The notes: generated from the letters alone by a model not told the origin. 64,000 nucleotides of DNA from CAZTYW01 sp964617695 (GCA_964617695.1 CAZTYW010000002.1:1-64000); one strand, 5' to 3'; positions 50,868-59,561 are shown, counted from the stretch's first letter. Made by a program: numbers and translations.

Positions 50868-53048
50868 TTACAGCCGATAATCGTCGTCCAACTGCCACAT
50901 CCCCACCAACTGACGTCGGAACTTCTCGTATTTCATGCCGTCGGCAAACATGCTGTAAACGTCTTCACCCCAGTCCTTATTCAACACATGCTGCCTCTCT
51001 TCCCGCCACCAGTCCTTGGCGTCGACCGACTTCTCTTTCCTGGCGTTGCGAATCTGCTGCCTCAGCTCGCCGGTCTCCGCTGCCTTTGCTTTGCCGTTCT
51101 CATCGACTACTACGCCATACAGAGTCCTGGCCACATCCGCCGTGACCCAGCCATACCTTGCGTCCTCCTCCACCAGGCCCGGGTCCCTTTCCAGAACATC
51201 CCCCCAGCCTCCCCGGCAGGCTGAGGCGCTGGCGAACAGGTCGCCGTCCTTGCAGAGTATGTTCGGCGTGGCGCCTTTGAAGGCCTCCACGCTTCCAGCT
51301 TTTAGCTTCCCTTCTTTCAACCACTCCCTCATCTGGATGAAGTCGGTGGGATAAGGTTTGCCTTCCTGTATGAGTTCCCTCATGTTCGTGTCGTGGGCGA
51401 AGACAACAACGTCGTTCGACCCAGGGTAGCCACCACACATTCCCGTGGCGGACCTGCCCATGCCGTTGGTGGAGGCGAAAGTCGCCACTATCAGCGACTG
51501 GCCGGGCTCGGTGATCATCTGGAGCATTGCTATTCCCAGCCCGCCTCTGAATTTGCCGTGCCCACAGTAGTTGGGTACGAGCTTCTTGCCAATGTTGAGA
51601 TTGGTTGGCTGCAAGAACTCAGCCAGCTCCGTCTCTCCCATATCCGGCGCGGGATTGGGTGTGCACACCGCAGCCGAAAGCCCGTCTCTGTAAGGCATAC
51701 CGCCCTCGCTCCAGCAGGTGATGAGGGTCATGTCGCCCCCAGCCCAGCGGAACCCGTCTTTCATTATGCCAGCCAGCCCGTAGCCAACACCGCAGCCATC
51801 CATCGGGAAGGTCTCCTCCAGGTAGCCTCTGGCAAAGAACGCCATACTGAGCGTGTTGTGGAACAGGAAGCAGTATTTGCCGATCTCGGCCAGGCACATG
51901 ACCGTGGCCGCAAAGGGGTTTTGTGGATTGAACATGCAGCCAGGAGGCAGGTTCCACTCAGTCATATACATCAGTGACGAGTTCAAGGTCGAGGTATAGG
52001 CGAACATTGGCCAGCAGCCGAGCGAGGTCAGCATTCTTACCGCAGGTTCATAGCCATTGCAGTGGAATTCGTCTTCGCTGGTTAGCCCTTCTGCATCCAT
52101 GTACAGGCTGCCGTCCGGCCGGACATGAAGCGTGCAAGGCTCATGAAGGAGCCAGTCTCTGTTCGAACCGGCAAACAGCTTGCCCACGACTCCTTTGTAC
52201 TTCACCATGTTCAGGTGAAGATAGTTGTACATCCCGGGCACCGCCTGAGTCTTTATCCTCTCTACCAGGAGTCGCCGCTCCCTCTCAATGATCTCCTTCA
52301 CCCCCCTCCGGTAGTACTCAACCCCGAACTCTTCAATGATGTCCAGAACGCGGTCGTGCAGCGCCACCGCTCCGGCAGTCCTCATTTTGTCATCCAGGAT
52401 ATTGAAGGCCTCCGTCCGCGTCCGCCTCTTCCAGTGTAGCTCCCACCACTTGTGCGTCTTGAAATTCGCCCCTATTTTGGTGGGCGGATAGGTGAATCCG
52501 TCGGTGAAAACGCTGGGCGAAATGGTGCCCAGACCGCCGGGCTGGAGGCCCCCGACATCCACAATGTGGTTCAGCCCTGCAGTCCAGCCAATTAGTTCAT
52601 CTTTATAGAATATGGGCACCCAGGTGTAATTGTCTGCGTTGTGGGGAGCGCCGTAGAGAGCGTCATTCGTGGCGAACACGTCCCCCACGTTGATTCCGGG
52701 GTCCTCTTCAAAGCCCAGATCAGCTATCGATCGGATCATGAAAGGGAAGGATTGGATATGCCCGGCCAGCCCGTAGGAAGCGGAAACAATGTCTCCCTCC
52801 GGAGTTGCCAGCATAAACAAGAGCTCCCCCTGGATCAGGGACATGGGGTTGGCCGATATCAACTTGGCCATCTCCCTGGCATTTATGCAGGCGGCTACCA
52901 GCCTCATCTGGAACCTCATGAATTTGGCCGGGTCACTTTCCACCAGTTCCAGGTTCTCCAGCCCGTAGGCAAAGCCGGTATCCTTGAATAGCCGCTCCTT
53001 CTCGTCCACTACCTCCTTCAGCGTGTTGGCCTGATAGCAAATGCCCAT
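50868..53048 (-). CDS. acxB: Acetone carboxylase-like alpha subunit (hydantoinase B family)
   Basis: The 726-residue protein belongs to the HyuB/acetone carboxylase alpha family, with GDVFATNDALYGAPHNADNYTWVPIFYKDELIGW, the family core GGLQPGGLGTISPSVFTDGFTYPPTKI and a GLGIAMLQMITEPGQSLIVA segment. In acetone carboxylase this subunit holds the metal site for carboxylation of the activated ketone. AAGGAGG lies four bases before ATG 53048. It follows the CoA-transferase gene by 11 bases and is clearly in the same operon. The substrate (acetone, a longer ketone or an aryl ketone) cannot be told from sequence. Confidence 0.88.
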   Translation of the reverse strand: MGICYQANTLKEVVDEKERLFKDTGFAYGLENLELVESDPAKFMRFQMRLVAACINAREMAKLISANPMSLIQGELLFMLATPEGDIVSASYGLAGHIQSFPFMIRSIADLGFEEDPGINVGDVFATNDALYGAPHNADNYTWVPIFYKDELIGWTAGLNHIVDVGGLQPGGLGTISPSVFTDGFTYPPTKIGANFKTHKWWELHWKRRTRTEAFNILDDKMRTAGAVALHDRVLDIIEEFGVEYYRRGVKEIIERERRLLVERIKTQAVPGMYNYLHLNMVKYKGVVGKLFAGSNRDWLLHEPCTLHVRPDGSLYMDAEGLTSEDEFHCNGYEPAVRMLTSLGCWPMFAYTSTLNSSLMYMTEWNLPPGCMFNPQNPFAATVMCLAEIGKYCFLFHNTLSMAFFARGYLEETFPMDGCGVGYGLAGIMKDGFRWAGGDMTLITCWSEGGMPYRDGLSAAVCTPNPAPDMGETELAEFLQPTNLNIGKKLVPNYCGHGKFRGGLGIAMLQMITEPGQSLIVATFASTNGMGRSATGMCGGYPGSNDVVVFAHDTNMRELIQEGKPYPTDFIQMREWLKEGKLKAGSVEAFKGATPNILCKDGDLFASASACRGGWGDVLERDPGLVEEDARYGWVTADVARTLYGVVVDENGKAKAAETGELRQQIRNARKEKSVDAKDWWREERQHVLNKDWGEDVYSMFADGMKYEKFRRQLVGMWQLDDDYRL

Positions 53049-53059
53049 AGCGCCTCCTT

Positions 53060-54283
53060 CTAGAGAATCGTGCCTTCGCTCTTGAGCCCGGCTATGTCAT
53101 CCCAGGTATAGCCAAGGTCCAACAGGATTTCCTCTGTGTGCTGTCCCAACTCTGGCGCCAGCGACTTCACCGTGGCTGGGGTCTTGCTGAACTTGACGGG
53201 GCTGTTTATCGCCTTGAACCGCACACCGGGGGCGTACTCCAATTCAATGAAGAAGTCGTTTTCCCAGGCTTGTGGGTCGCCGGCCACTTCCACGGGTGTC
53301 TGGATGCGCCCCAGAACCAGATCGAACTCCTGCGCTATTGCCTCCCACTCGGCAGCGGTCTTGCCGGCTATGATCTCATCCAGTGCTGCTATCAGGGTCA
53401 GGTTCTGCTCCATCCTCTTCATATGGGAGTCGAACCTGGCTTCCTTTTCCCACTCGGGCTTGCCTATTGCCTTGCAGAACGCGGGCCAGTGCCGGTCCGT
53501 TTGGGGCATTACCAGCATTATCCATTTCCCATCTTTGGCCTGATAGCAGTTCCACAACGCGTTGGTGACGCGTCTTCTGTCCGTCTGCGGCAGGTTGACT
53601 CCCTGATGCAACGCGGTGCCAACATCGAAACTCAGCCCCCATACCGCCAGGTGATACAGATTGAGCTCGACCTTCTGGGCCACACCTGTTTTCTCCCGAC
53701 AGAACAGCGCTGCTGCGATAGCTCCGGCGATAGCCGGAGAGGCCAGGTTATCCCCCAGGCCCGGCCGCTGCGGACGCAGGGCCTCACTGGGCGCCGATAG
53801 TCGGTCCATCATGCCGCTCCTGGCCCACCACGCCGCATAGTCGAAGCCGGGCTTGTGCCGGTCGGGACCGCCGGTCCCGTACCCGGTGCACTGGCAGTAG
53901 ATCAGGCTGGGGTTTATCTTGCTCAGAGTCTCGTAGTCGGCCTTTGCCCGCTCAATAGCTCTCGGATCGAAGTTTGTGGCAAAGACATCGGCGTTTTCCA
54001 CCAGCTTGTAGAGTATCTCTCGGCCACGCTCCGTCATCACATTCAGGCCGATGCCCCTCTTGTTGCGATTGAAGTAGTGAAACCACATGCTGGGTTTGAT
54101 GTCTGCAGGTGGCGCCTGTCCTTCTATGGCCTGCGGGAACCGCACCGGATCCCCACCCGCCTTGAAGTTCTCCACCTTGATGACTTCGGCACCCCAATCG
54201 GCAAGAATAGCGGTGGCGGTCGGCACGAGCAGGAAGTGACCGAACTCAATTACCTTCACGCCATCGAAAGCTCCACTGCTCAT
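53060..54283 (-). CDS. Family III CoA-transferase (CaiB/BaiF)
   Basis: The 407-residue protein begins FDGVKVIEFGHFLLVPTATAILADWGAEVIKVE, a classic CaiB/BaiF start, and has NRNKRGIGLNVMTERGREI and YGTGGPDRHKPGFDYAAWWARSG. The aspartate in PGFD is the expected catalytic residue that forms the acyl-aspartyl anhydride. It would move CoA onto a carboxylate, plausibly the beta-keto acid made by the carboxylase encoded next. ATG 54283 is chosen (MSSGAFDGVKV), with AAGGAG just upstream; the open frame starts at 54322. A strong hairpin precedes it at 54307-54336. Confidence 0.93.
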   Translation of the reverse strand: MSSGAFDGVKVIEFGHFLLVPTATAILADWGAEVIKVENFKAGGDPVRFPQAIEGQAPPADIKPSMWFHYFNRNKRGIGLNVMTERGREILYKLVENADVFATNFDPRAIERAKADYETLSKINPSLIYCQCTGYGTGGPDRHKPGFDYAAWWARSGMMDRLSAPSEALRPQRPGLGDNLASPAIAGAIAAALFCREKTGVAQKVELNLYHLAVWGLSFDVGTALHQGVNLPQTDRRRVTNALWNCYQAKDGKWIMLVMPQTDRHWPAFCKAIGKPEWEKEARFDSHMKRMEQNLTLIAALDEIIAGKTAAEWEAIAQEFDLVLGRIQTPVEVAGDPQAWENDFFIELEYAPGVRFKAINSPVKFSKTPATVKSLAPELGQHTEEILLDLGYTWDDIAGLKSEGTIL

Positions 54284-54306
54284 TTCTCCTTCAGCCTCCT
54301 TATCCT

Positions 54307-54336
54307 TCACGCGGCGGAGCAAGCTCCGCCGCGTGA
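54307..54336 (-). other. 14-bp perfect stem-loop between binding-protein and CoA-transferase genes
   Basis: TCACGCGGCGGAGC (54307-54320) pairs fully with GCTCCGCCGCGTGA (54323-54336) around a 2-base centre. It is intergenic within the minus-strand cluster and has no U-tract. Such structures often stabilise the upstream binding-protein mRNA or reduce downstream expression. Confidence 0.6.
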
Positions 54337-54380
54337 GCAGTCATAGGAAACCTCCCAGGTCGGTCCTCCGTAACCGGGCC

Positions 54381-55607
54381 TTACTCGAGAACAATGGGCA
54401 GCCAGTCAGTAACCTTCCTCACAATATCCTCGTCTGCAGCGCTCCACTCGTATATACCGGTGTAATTCCAGGTATACCGCTTCGTGTCGCTGAAGCCCCA
54501 CGTCTCGTAACCGTCCCAGGTCGTCTCAAACCCTATAGCTGTGTCATAAAAGGCCTGACTGTCGTAGTTCTCCAGCCCCACTTCCTTCACCGTTTCCTCC
54601 AGGACCTGGAAGAAAGCGTAACACTGGTGGAATCCACCTATGTAGCCTATGCCGGCATGGACCAGAGCGTCATACTGGTCCGGGTGATAGTTGCTCAGGA
54701 GCTCCTCGGCCAGCTCGACCACCGGCCCGGTCTCACCCCACCAGCGCGTTGGCTGACTGGCGAGCATTCCATCGACGGCGTCCCAGCCGGCCAGGTCAAT
54801 AATCAGGTCCCTGTAGGCAGCGTGAGCGTCAGTGCCGATGAATGGGGCGTCGTATCCCTTGTCTCGATACTGCTTTATGAACGTGGACGTGCCTGTACCG
54901 GTCGAGGGCGGGAATAAGTAGTCACAGTTCTTCAACGCCTCCACCTCACCACTCCACATGTTCACCCCCATAGGAGCCAGGAACCCACCCACCCACTCGA
55001 ACTGCTGCGGATGGGCCTGGGCATAGTCCCTTATGGCGTCTCTACAGGCGATAGCATAGGGTTCCTGCCAGCCGGCGGAGCCAATCTTGGCTGGTCCGTT
55101 CGTCTCCCAGTCCCAGTCTTCCTCGCTGATCCACTGCAGAAGGGTGTCAATCAGGCCGTAGGTGGGAGAGTTGGCGCAGAATACCCAGCCGGGCGGGTCT
55201 ATCAGCGGGGGAGTCGTGATCAGTGCCCATAGCGGCATCTTGTCCGTCTCGGCGCGGGTGTCCAACGTCTCCGCGGTGGTGGGCAAGGCCGTCACGGCGA
55301 CCTTCGCCCCCCTGTCCCTGACCCAGTTCCAGCCAGGTATGTCGTATTTAGGGTTATACCTGGCGTCGTAAGTGACGACCTTTATCTTCGCGCCCGGGAT
55401 AATGTCGTTCTCGTTGTAGTACTTGGCCAGGTCCTCTATGGCGTAGTTGATTGGCACCAGCGCCGTCGAAGCTGGCCCCGTCATGTCTGAGATATGCCCT
55501 ATGATAATCTGGCCTTCTTCCTCACCTGCGCAGCCTACGCAGAGGGTGGCGATCAGAGCCAGAACCATGAGAGCAGACACGGCCACTTTCCTCAGACCAT
55601 ATTTCAT
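54381..55607 (-). CDS. LivJ-type ABC transporter substrate-binding lipoprotein
   Basis: The 408-residue protein has a lipoprotein signal peptide ending in the lipobox LCVGC (cysteine at residue 26). A type I periplasmic-binding-protein fold follows, starting QIIIGHISDMTGPASTALVPINYAIEDLAKYYNE. KIKVVTYDARYNPKYDIPGW and DKMPLWALITTPP are further family segments. It is rich in Trp/Tyr in the binding region, compatible with an aromatic or bulky acid ligand, though this is a guess. It lies near the head of the cluster, while its likely permeases LivH and LivM lie at the tail, about 11 kb away. Confidence 0.92.
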   Translation of the reverse strand: MKYGLRKVAVSALMVLALIATLCVGCAGEEEGQIIIGHISDMTGPASTALVPINYAIEDLAKYYNENDIIPGAKIKVVTYDARYNPKYDIPGWNWVRDRGAKVAVTALPTTAETLDTRAETDKMPLWALITTPPLIDPPGWVFCANSPTYGLIDTLLQWISEEDWDWETNGPAKIGSAGWQEPYAIACRDAIRDYAQAHPQQFEWVGGFLAPMGVNMWSGEVEALKNCDYLFPPSTGTGTSTFIKQYRDKGYDAPFIGTDAHAAYRDLIIDLAGWDAVDGMLASQPTRWWGETGPVVELAEELLSNYHPDQYDALVHAGIGYIGGFHQCYAFFQVLEETVKEVGLENYDSQAFYDTAIGFETTWDGYETWGFSDTKRYTWNYTGIYEWSAADEDIVRKVTDWLPIVLE

Positions 55608-55706
55608 TTCTCCTCCTTTCTGCTCCTCTGCTCCGTTTGCCGGGCTGCAAACGCCCAGAGGAAGCCCTGTTGATGACGTAAGCTCGTCCCCATTGCCGCT
55701 ATGGCT

Positions 55707-55726
55707 ACCGGCATCCCTGTGCCGGT
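55707..55726 (-). other. Small stem-loop after beta-hydroxyacid dehydrogenase 2
   Basis: ACCGGCA (55707-55713) and TGCCGGT (55720-55726) pair around a 6-base loop, three bases after the stop codon of the gene at 55730. No U-tract follows, so any terminator activity would be weak. Confidence 0.35.
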
Positions 55727-55729
55727 GGT

Positions 55730-56560
55730 CTACATCTCAGGCAGCTTCAGCACCCCGGCCCTGAACCGTTCCTCGCACAGAGTGGCCAGCGGACAGGGTT
55801 GCCCAACCTCCTGACTGATTCGCAGGGCGTATTCGAGGTCCTTCGCCCCCAGGTGAAACGTGAGTGGTGGTGGGTCAACGTTCATTGACTTGACAAACTC
55901 CCAGTTCTGTACCACCCAGCTATCCGCAGTGCCTATTCTCATCAACTCCACCAGCAGCTCTTCGTCAGCCCCGTTCCTTATACCCCAGGATATCGCCTCG
56001 TAGGCGCCCTCAACGTTGATCATCAGCGCCATGTTATTCGCCAGCTTGACTATCTGACCCATGCCCAGTCCACCGCACAATATGATCTTACCCATGGTCT
56101 CCAGAATGGGACGGTACTTCTCTACCAGTTGCCTGTCGCCGCCGACCATTATGCCCAGCTCTCCTGTAGCAGCCCGCATGCGGGTTCCCGTGACTGGGGC
56201 ATCCAGAACGCCGACACCTCTCGGCGATGCTGCGGCTGCCACCTCTCGACAGAAAGCAGGTGACAGCGTGCTCATCAGTATGATTCCTGAGCCCTGTCTC
56301 CCCGACTCGACAATGCCGTCAGGGCCCATGACCACTTCTCGCGTGGCAGTGTCGTCTCGAAGCACGGTGATGGTCACGTCGGAGGCTTGCGCTACATCCT
56401 TTGGTGTCTTGACCTCCCGCGCACCCAGGCGCTTCACCTCGTCGACGGGCTGTCGCCTTTTGTGCCCACAGACTGTAACCTGGTAACCATGGGTTACCAA
56501 CCTCTTTGCCATGGGCAGCCCCACGTCTCCCAGGCCGATGAACCCCACCCTTTCTGCCAT
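55730..56560 (-). CDS. Beta-hydroxyacid dehydrogenase (3-hydroxyisobutyrate dehydrogenase family), copy 2
   Basis: The 276-residue protein is a close paralogue of the gene at 47085: VGFIGLGDVGLPMAKRLVTHG, DAPVTGTRMRAATGELGIMVGG, catalytic lysine in GQIVKLANNM, and DPPPLTFHLGAKDLEYALRI. It is expected to act on a beta-hydroxy acid with NAD(P). ATG 56560 has AAAGGAGG upstream; a longer frame to 56623 has no similarity. It is the first gene of the minus-strand cluster and faces the two-component system genes. Confidence 0.9.
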   Translation of the reverse strand: MAERVGFIGLGDVGLPMAKRLVTHGYQVTVCGHKRRQPVDEVKRLGAREVKTPKDVAQASDVTITVLRDDTATREVVMGPDGIVESGRQGSGIILMSTLSPAFCREVAAAASPRGVGVLDAPVTGTRMRAATGELGIMVGGDRQLVEKYRPILETMGKIILCGGLGMGQIVKLANNMALMINVEGAYEAISWGIRNGADEELLVELMRIGTADSWVVQNWEFVKSMNVDPPPLTFHLGAKDLEYALRISQEVGQPCPLATLCEERFRAGVLKLPEM

Positions 56561-56608
56561 CCTCAACCTCCTTTGCCGGCCTGCCCAATCTGCAGGACCC
56601 CCACCAGT

Positions 56609-56637
56609 ATCGTACCCGAGCACCGTCTGCGGTTCAA
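56609..56637 (-). promoter_or_regulatory. Candidate promoter for the carboxylase cluster
   Basis: On the minus strand TTGAAC (56637-56632) and TACGAT (56614-56609) are separated by 17 bases, about 50 bases upstream of the first gene of the cluster. The -10 is weak, which would fit an activator-dependent promoter. Confidence 0.4.
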
Positions 56638-56803
56638 TCCGCCTGAGTACTCATTCTCAATGCTAACATCGCGGGCTCGCCGTGTGTCGGTAACAGCAAT
56701 GCGCCTCGGGAGAAACAGCACAATACCCACAAATCGGTACGATGTGCTACGCCATTTGGGCGAGATCTCTACGCAGATTGCGCATCATTTGTGGCATGTT
56801 TGC

Positions 56804-56833
56804 TTGACACATGACGTTATCGTTGACTATCAT
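56804..56833 (+). promoter_or_regulatory. Candidate promoter for the response regulator-kinase operon
   Basis: Consensus TTGACA (56804-56809) and TATCAT (56828-56833) have an 18-base spacer. The -10 lies within the palindrome ACTAT-C-ATAGT (56826-56836), a possible operator. The predicted start is about 35 bases before ATG 56875. Confidence 0.6.
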
Positions 56834-56874
56834 AGTGCTTGCCACCGCCCATCAAATCTGCCGCAGGTAGAGAG

Positions 56875-57570
56875 ATGTCTACTGCAGCTTCACCGGAGAT
56901 GGTTACAGAGAAGATAAGGGTTCTCTTGGCTGATGATCATCGCGCCTTCCGCGAAGGATTGAGTCGGCTTCTTGGGGAAGAGAGCGACCTTGAGATTGTT
57001 GCTGTGGTAGGTGACGGTGCGGAGGCTGTTCGGCTCACCAGGGAGATGTCACCCGATGTTGCCATCATAGATATCGCCATGCCTGAGCTGAACGGGATCG
57101 AGGCAATCCGGCAGATCAAGGCGGCCAGGCCTGAGACGGCTGTCGTAGTGCTGAGTGCCTATGGCTACGAGTCGTACGTGTTGCCTGCCATGGAGGCTGG
57201 AGCGGCTGCCTACCTGCTCAAAACCGTGGGTGTTCGCGACGTCGCTGGCGCTGTCAGAGCTGTGCACGCCGGCCAAACGGTGCTGGATCCGACGGCGTCT
57301 GACAAGGTTCTGACGCGCCTTGCATACGCTACAGGCCGGGTCAAATCGGAAGGCGCGCCGCGGCCGTTGCATCAACGCGAACTGGAGGTGCTTCGTCTCG
57401 GGGCTCAAGGTCTGAGTAACAAGGAAATCGCCAGCAGGCTCGTCATAGGGGAGCGTACTGTCCAGACTCATTTCCGCAATATCCTGCGGAAGCTGGGCGT
57501 TGGTTCACGCACAGAGGCAGTGCTCCACGCCCTGAGGGAGGGTTGGATCGCTCTCGACGATCTGCCCTAG
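56875..57570 (+). CDS. NarL/LuxR-type response regulator
   Basis: The 231-residue protein has a receiver domain (IRVLLADDHRAFREGLSRLL, phospho-acceptor Asp66 in VAIIDIAMPEL, and a lysine in YLLKTVGV). A C-terminal LuxR helix-turn-helix follows (LHQRELEVLRLGAQGLSNKEIASRL, GERTVQTHFRNILRKLG). It should be phosphorylated by the kinase encoded next and bind promoter DNA. The start is uncertain among ATG 56875, TTG 56839 and ATG 56899. The divergent position next to the carboxylase cluster suggests that cluster as a target. Confidence 0.93.
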   Translation: MSTAASPEMVTEKIRVLLADDHRAFREGLSRLLGEESDLEIVAVVGDGAEAVRLTREMSPDVAIIDIAMPELNGIEAIRQIKAARPETAVVVLSAYGYESYVLPAMEAGAAAYLLKTVGVRDVAGAVRAVHAGQTVLDPTASDKVLTRLAYATGRVKSEGAPRPLHQRELEVLRLGAQGLSNKEIASRLVIGERTVQTHFRNILRKLGVGSRTEAVLHALREGWIALDDLP

Positions 57571-57629
57571 CTGCTGGGCCGTCAAAACAGTGCTGTGACG
57601 GCTACTTATTGTACTCAGGAGCAAGTTTG

Positions 57630-59459
57630 ATGGAAGTCGCCAACTTTCTTACCGAGCGTTACCAGGAAATCTTTGAGGTCTTCAGCGATGCGGTGGTCCT
57701 TTGGCGGCCGGACGGCAAGATCATCGGTGCGAATGGCGCCATGGCTACCCTCACCGGTTACCCTCCCGGCGAACTTCGAGGAATGAGCGTCGCACAGTTC
57801 CTCACCCCAGACGATTTTGCCCGGCTCGTGGAGGGTCAGCGGCAACAGCTCACGGGGGAAGCCGTGAGCCGGTCCTACGAATCGGGGCTGATAAGGAAGG
57901 ACGGCACGCACGTGGTTGGCGAGTGGGCCACCAAGCTGGTGACTCAGCGGGGAAAGCCTCTTGGCGTGCTGGCTGTCATCAAGAACGTCACTGAGCAGAA
58001 GCTGGTGGAAAAAGCCCTCCGCGAAGAGAGGGATAGGGCGCAACGGTATCTCGATGTTGCCGGGGTGGCCATCGACGTAATGGACGCCGGCGGAAACATA
58101 ATGCTGCTGAACAAGAAGTCCTGCGAGATACTCGGGTACGAAGAGAATGAGATCGTTGGCCAGAACTGGTTTGACAAGATTTCCGTCGACAGGAATAGAG
58201 CCAGGGCAAAGGCGCTTTTCGCCAAGATGATTACCGGTGCGATCGAGCTGGACAAATGCCATGAAAGCCCAGTTGTGACCAAAAGCGGTGAGGAAAGGAT
58301 CATGGCGTGGTATAACACCACTCTGCTACGGGATGAGGCGGGTAATGCCATTGGCGTGCTGGGTTCGGGGGAAGATATCACCGAGCGGAAGCAGATGGAG
58401 AAGGCGTTGCGGGACAGCGAGGAGAAATACCGCACGCTCTTCGAGGATTCCAGGGACGCCATCTGTATCCTCACCAGAACTGGCAAAGTCATGCATGCCA
58501 ACCAGGTTGCGCTGGACCTGTTTGGTCACACCAGGGATGAAATGATGGGGCTAGACGTTTGGGAGACCCCGGTCTATCCCACTGAGGTGGAACGCTTTCG
58601 GAGTGAAATAGAGCATAGGGGCTTTGTCAGGGACTTCGCCATGAGGCTGCGCAAGAGAGACGGAACCGAGATGGACTGTCTGCTCACTTTCACCATTTGG
58701 CGCAGCGACGACGGGAGCATATCAGGATACGAGGGCAGTATCCGTGACACCACCGAGCACAAACGACTGCAGGAGAATCTTCAGCGCTATGTCACAGAGG
58801 TGACCCGGGCACAGGAGGAGGAACGCAAGCGCATTGCACGGGAATTGCACGACGAGACTATTCAGGATTTGGCCATGCTATCGCTTGACATCGAGGCCGT
58901 GATCAGGGCGAGGAAGCGGTCATCAGACGGCTCTGTCAAGGGGCTACTGCAGATTCAAGAGAAAGTCAACCGCATAGCCGAGGAACTGAGTCGGCTCAGC
59001 CATGCGCTGCGGCCAAACGTCTTGGACCACCTGGGTCTGGTACCGGCGGTGAAGGTGCTCATTGGCGACCTGAGCAAGGCCGGCAACGTTGCCATCGACT
59101 TGCAGGTGGTTGGCCGGGAGCGGCGTCTGTCACCGGAGGTGGAGTTGGGCCTGTTCCGTATCATCCAGGAAGCCATCAGGAACATCAGGAAGCATTCGGG
59201 GGCGGCGACCGCTGCGGTGACTGTCGAGCTTGACTCTGACAAGGTCAGGGTAACGATCGCTGACGATGGTGATGGGTTCGAACTGCCGAAGAGACTGGGC
59301 GATTTGACCGCCAAGGGCAAGCTGGGGTTGGTCGGGATGCAGGAGCGGGCGCAGTTGTTCGACGGAACCCTTTCAGTCCAGTCCTCGCCGGGCGAGGGGA
59401 CCAGGGTGGTGATTGAGGTGGGCAATGCTGCGTCGCCCGTTGCCGTCCACGGTGGCTGA
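57630..59459 (+). CDS. Cytoplasmic triple-PAS sensor histidine kinase, NarX/DegS type
   Basis: The 609-residue protein has no membrane helix. Three PAS domains follow in order (about 10-120, 130-250 and 260-380), with linkers such as NVTEQKLVEKALREERDRAQRYLDVAG and GSGEDITERKQMEKALRDSEEKYRTLFED. The HisKA_3 domain has the phospho-acceptor His407 in RIARELHDETIQDLAML. The HATPase domain carries VTIADDGDGFELP and LGLVGMQERAQLF. ATG 57630 has CAGGAG eight bases upstream. PAS domains without membrane anchoring suggest sensing of a cytoplasmic ligand or redox state. It is the cognate kinase of the regulator 59 bases upstream. Confidence 0.93.
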   Translation: MEVANFLTERYQEIFEVFSDAVVLWRPDGKIIGANGAMATLTGYPPGELRGMSVAQFLTPDDFARLVEGQRQQLTGEAVSRSYESGLIRKDGTHVVGEWATKLVTQRGKPLGVLAVIKNVTEQKLVEKALREERDRAQRYLDVAGVAIDVMDAGGNIMLLNKKSCEILGYEENEIVGQNWFDKISVDRNRARAKALFAKMITGAIELDKCHESPVVTKSGEERIMAWYNTTLLRDEAGNAIGVLGSGEDITERKQMEKALRDSEEKYRTLFEDSRDAICILTRTGKVMHANQVALDLFGHTRDEMMGLDVWETPVYPTEVERFRSEIEHRGFVRDFAMRLRKRDGTEMDCLLTFTIWRSDDGSISGYEGSIRDTTEHKRLQENLQRYVTEVTRAQEEERKRIARELHDETIQDLAMLSLDIEAVIRARKRSSDGSVKGLLQIQEKVNRIAEELSRLSHALRPNVLDHLGLVPAVKVLIGDLSKAGNVAIDLQVVGRERRLSPEVELGLFRIIQEAIRNIRKHSGAATAAVTVELDSDKVRVTIADDGDGFELPKRLGDLTAKGKLGLVGMQERAQLFDGTLSVQSSPGEGTRVVIEVGNAASPVAVHGG

Positions 59460-59561
59460 CCCGACGGCGACCTTTTGTGTTGCGGTGTGACGTTGACTGG
59501 CAGGTCTCTCCGACTCTCTGGTTAGGCAGCGGCAGGACCTCAGCAACTTGTGGTCACGGAC

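Noticed and set aside
48122..53048. Hydantoinase A/B (5-oxoprolinase) instead of a ketone carboxylase
   Set aside because: The zinc-binding gamma subunit between the two large genes is specific to acetone-carboxylase-type complexes; a phylogeny would settle it.
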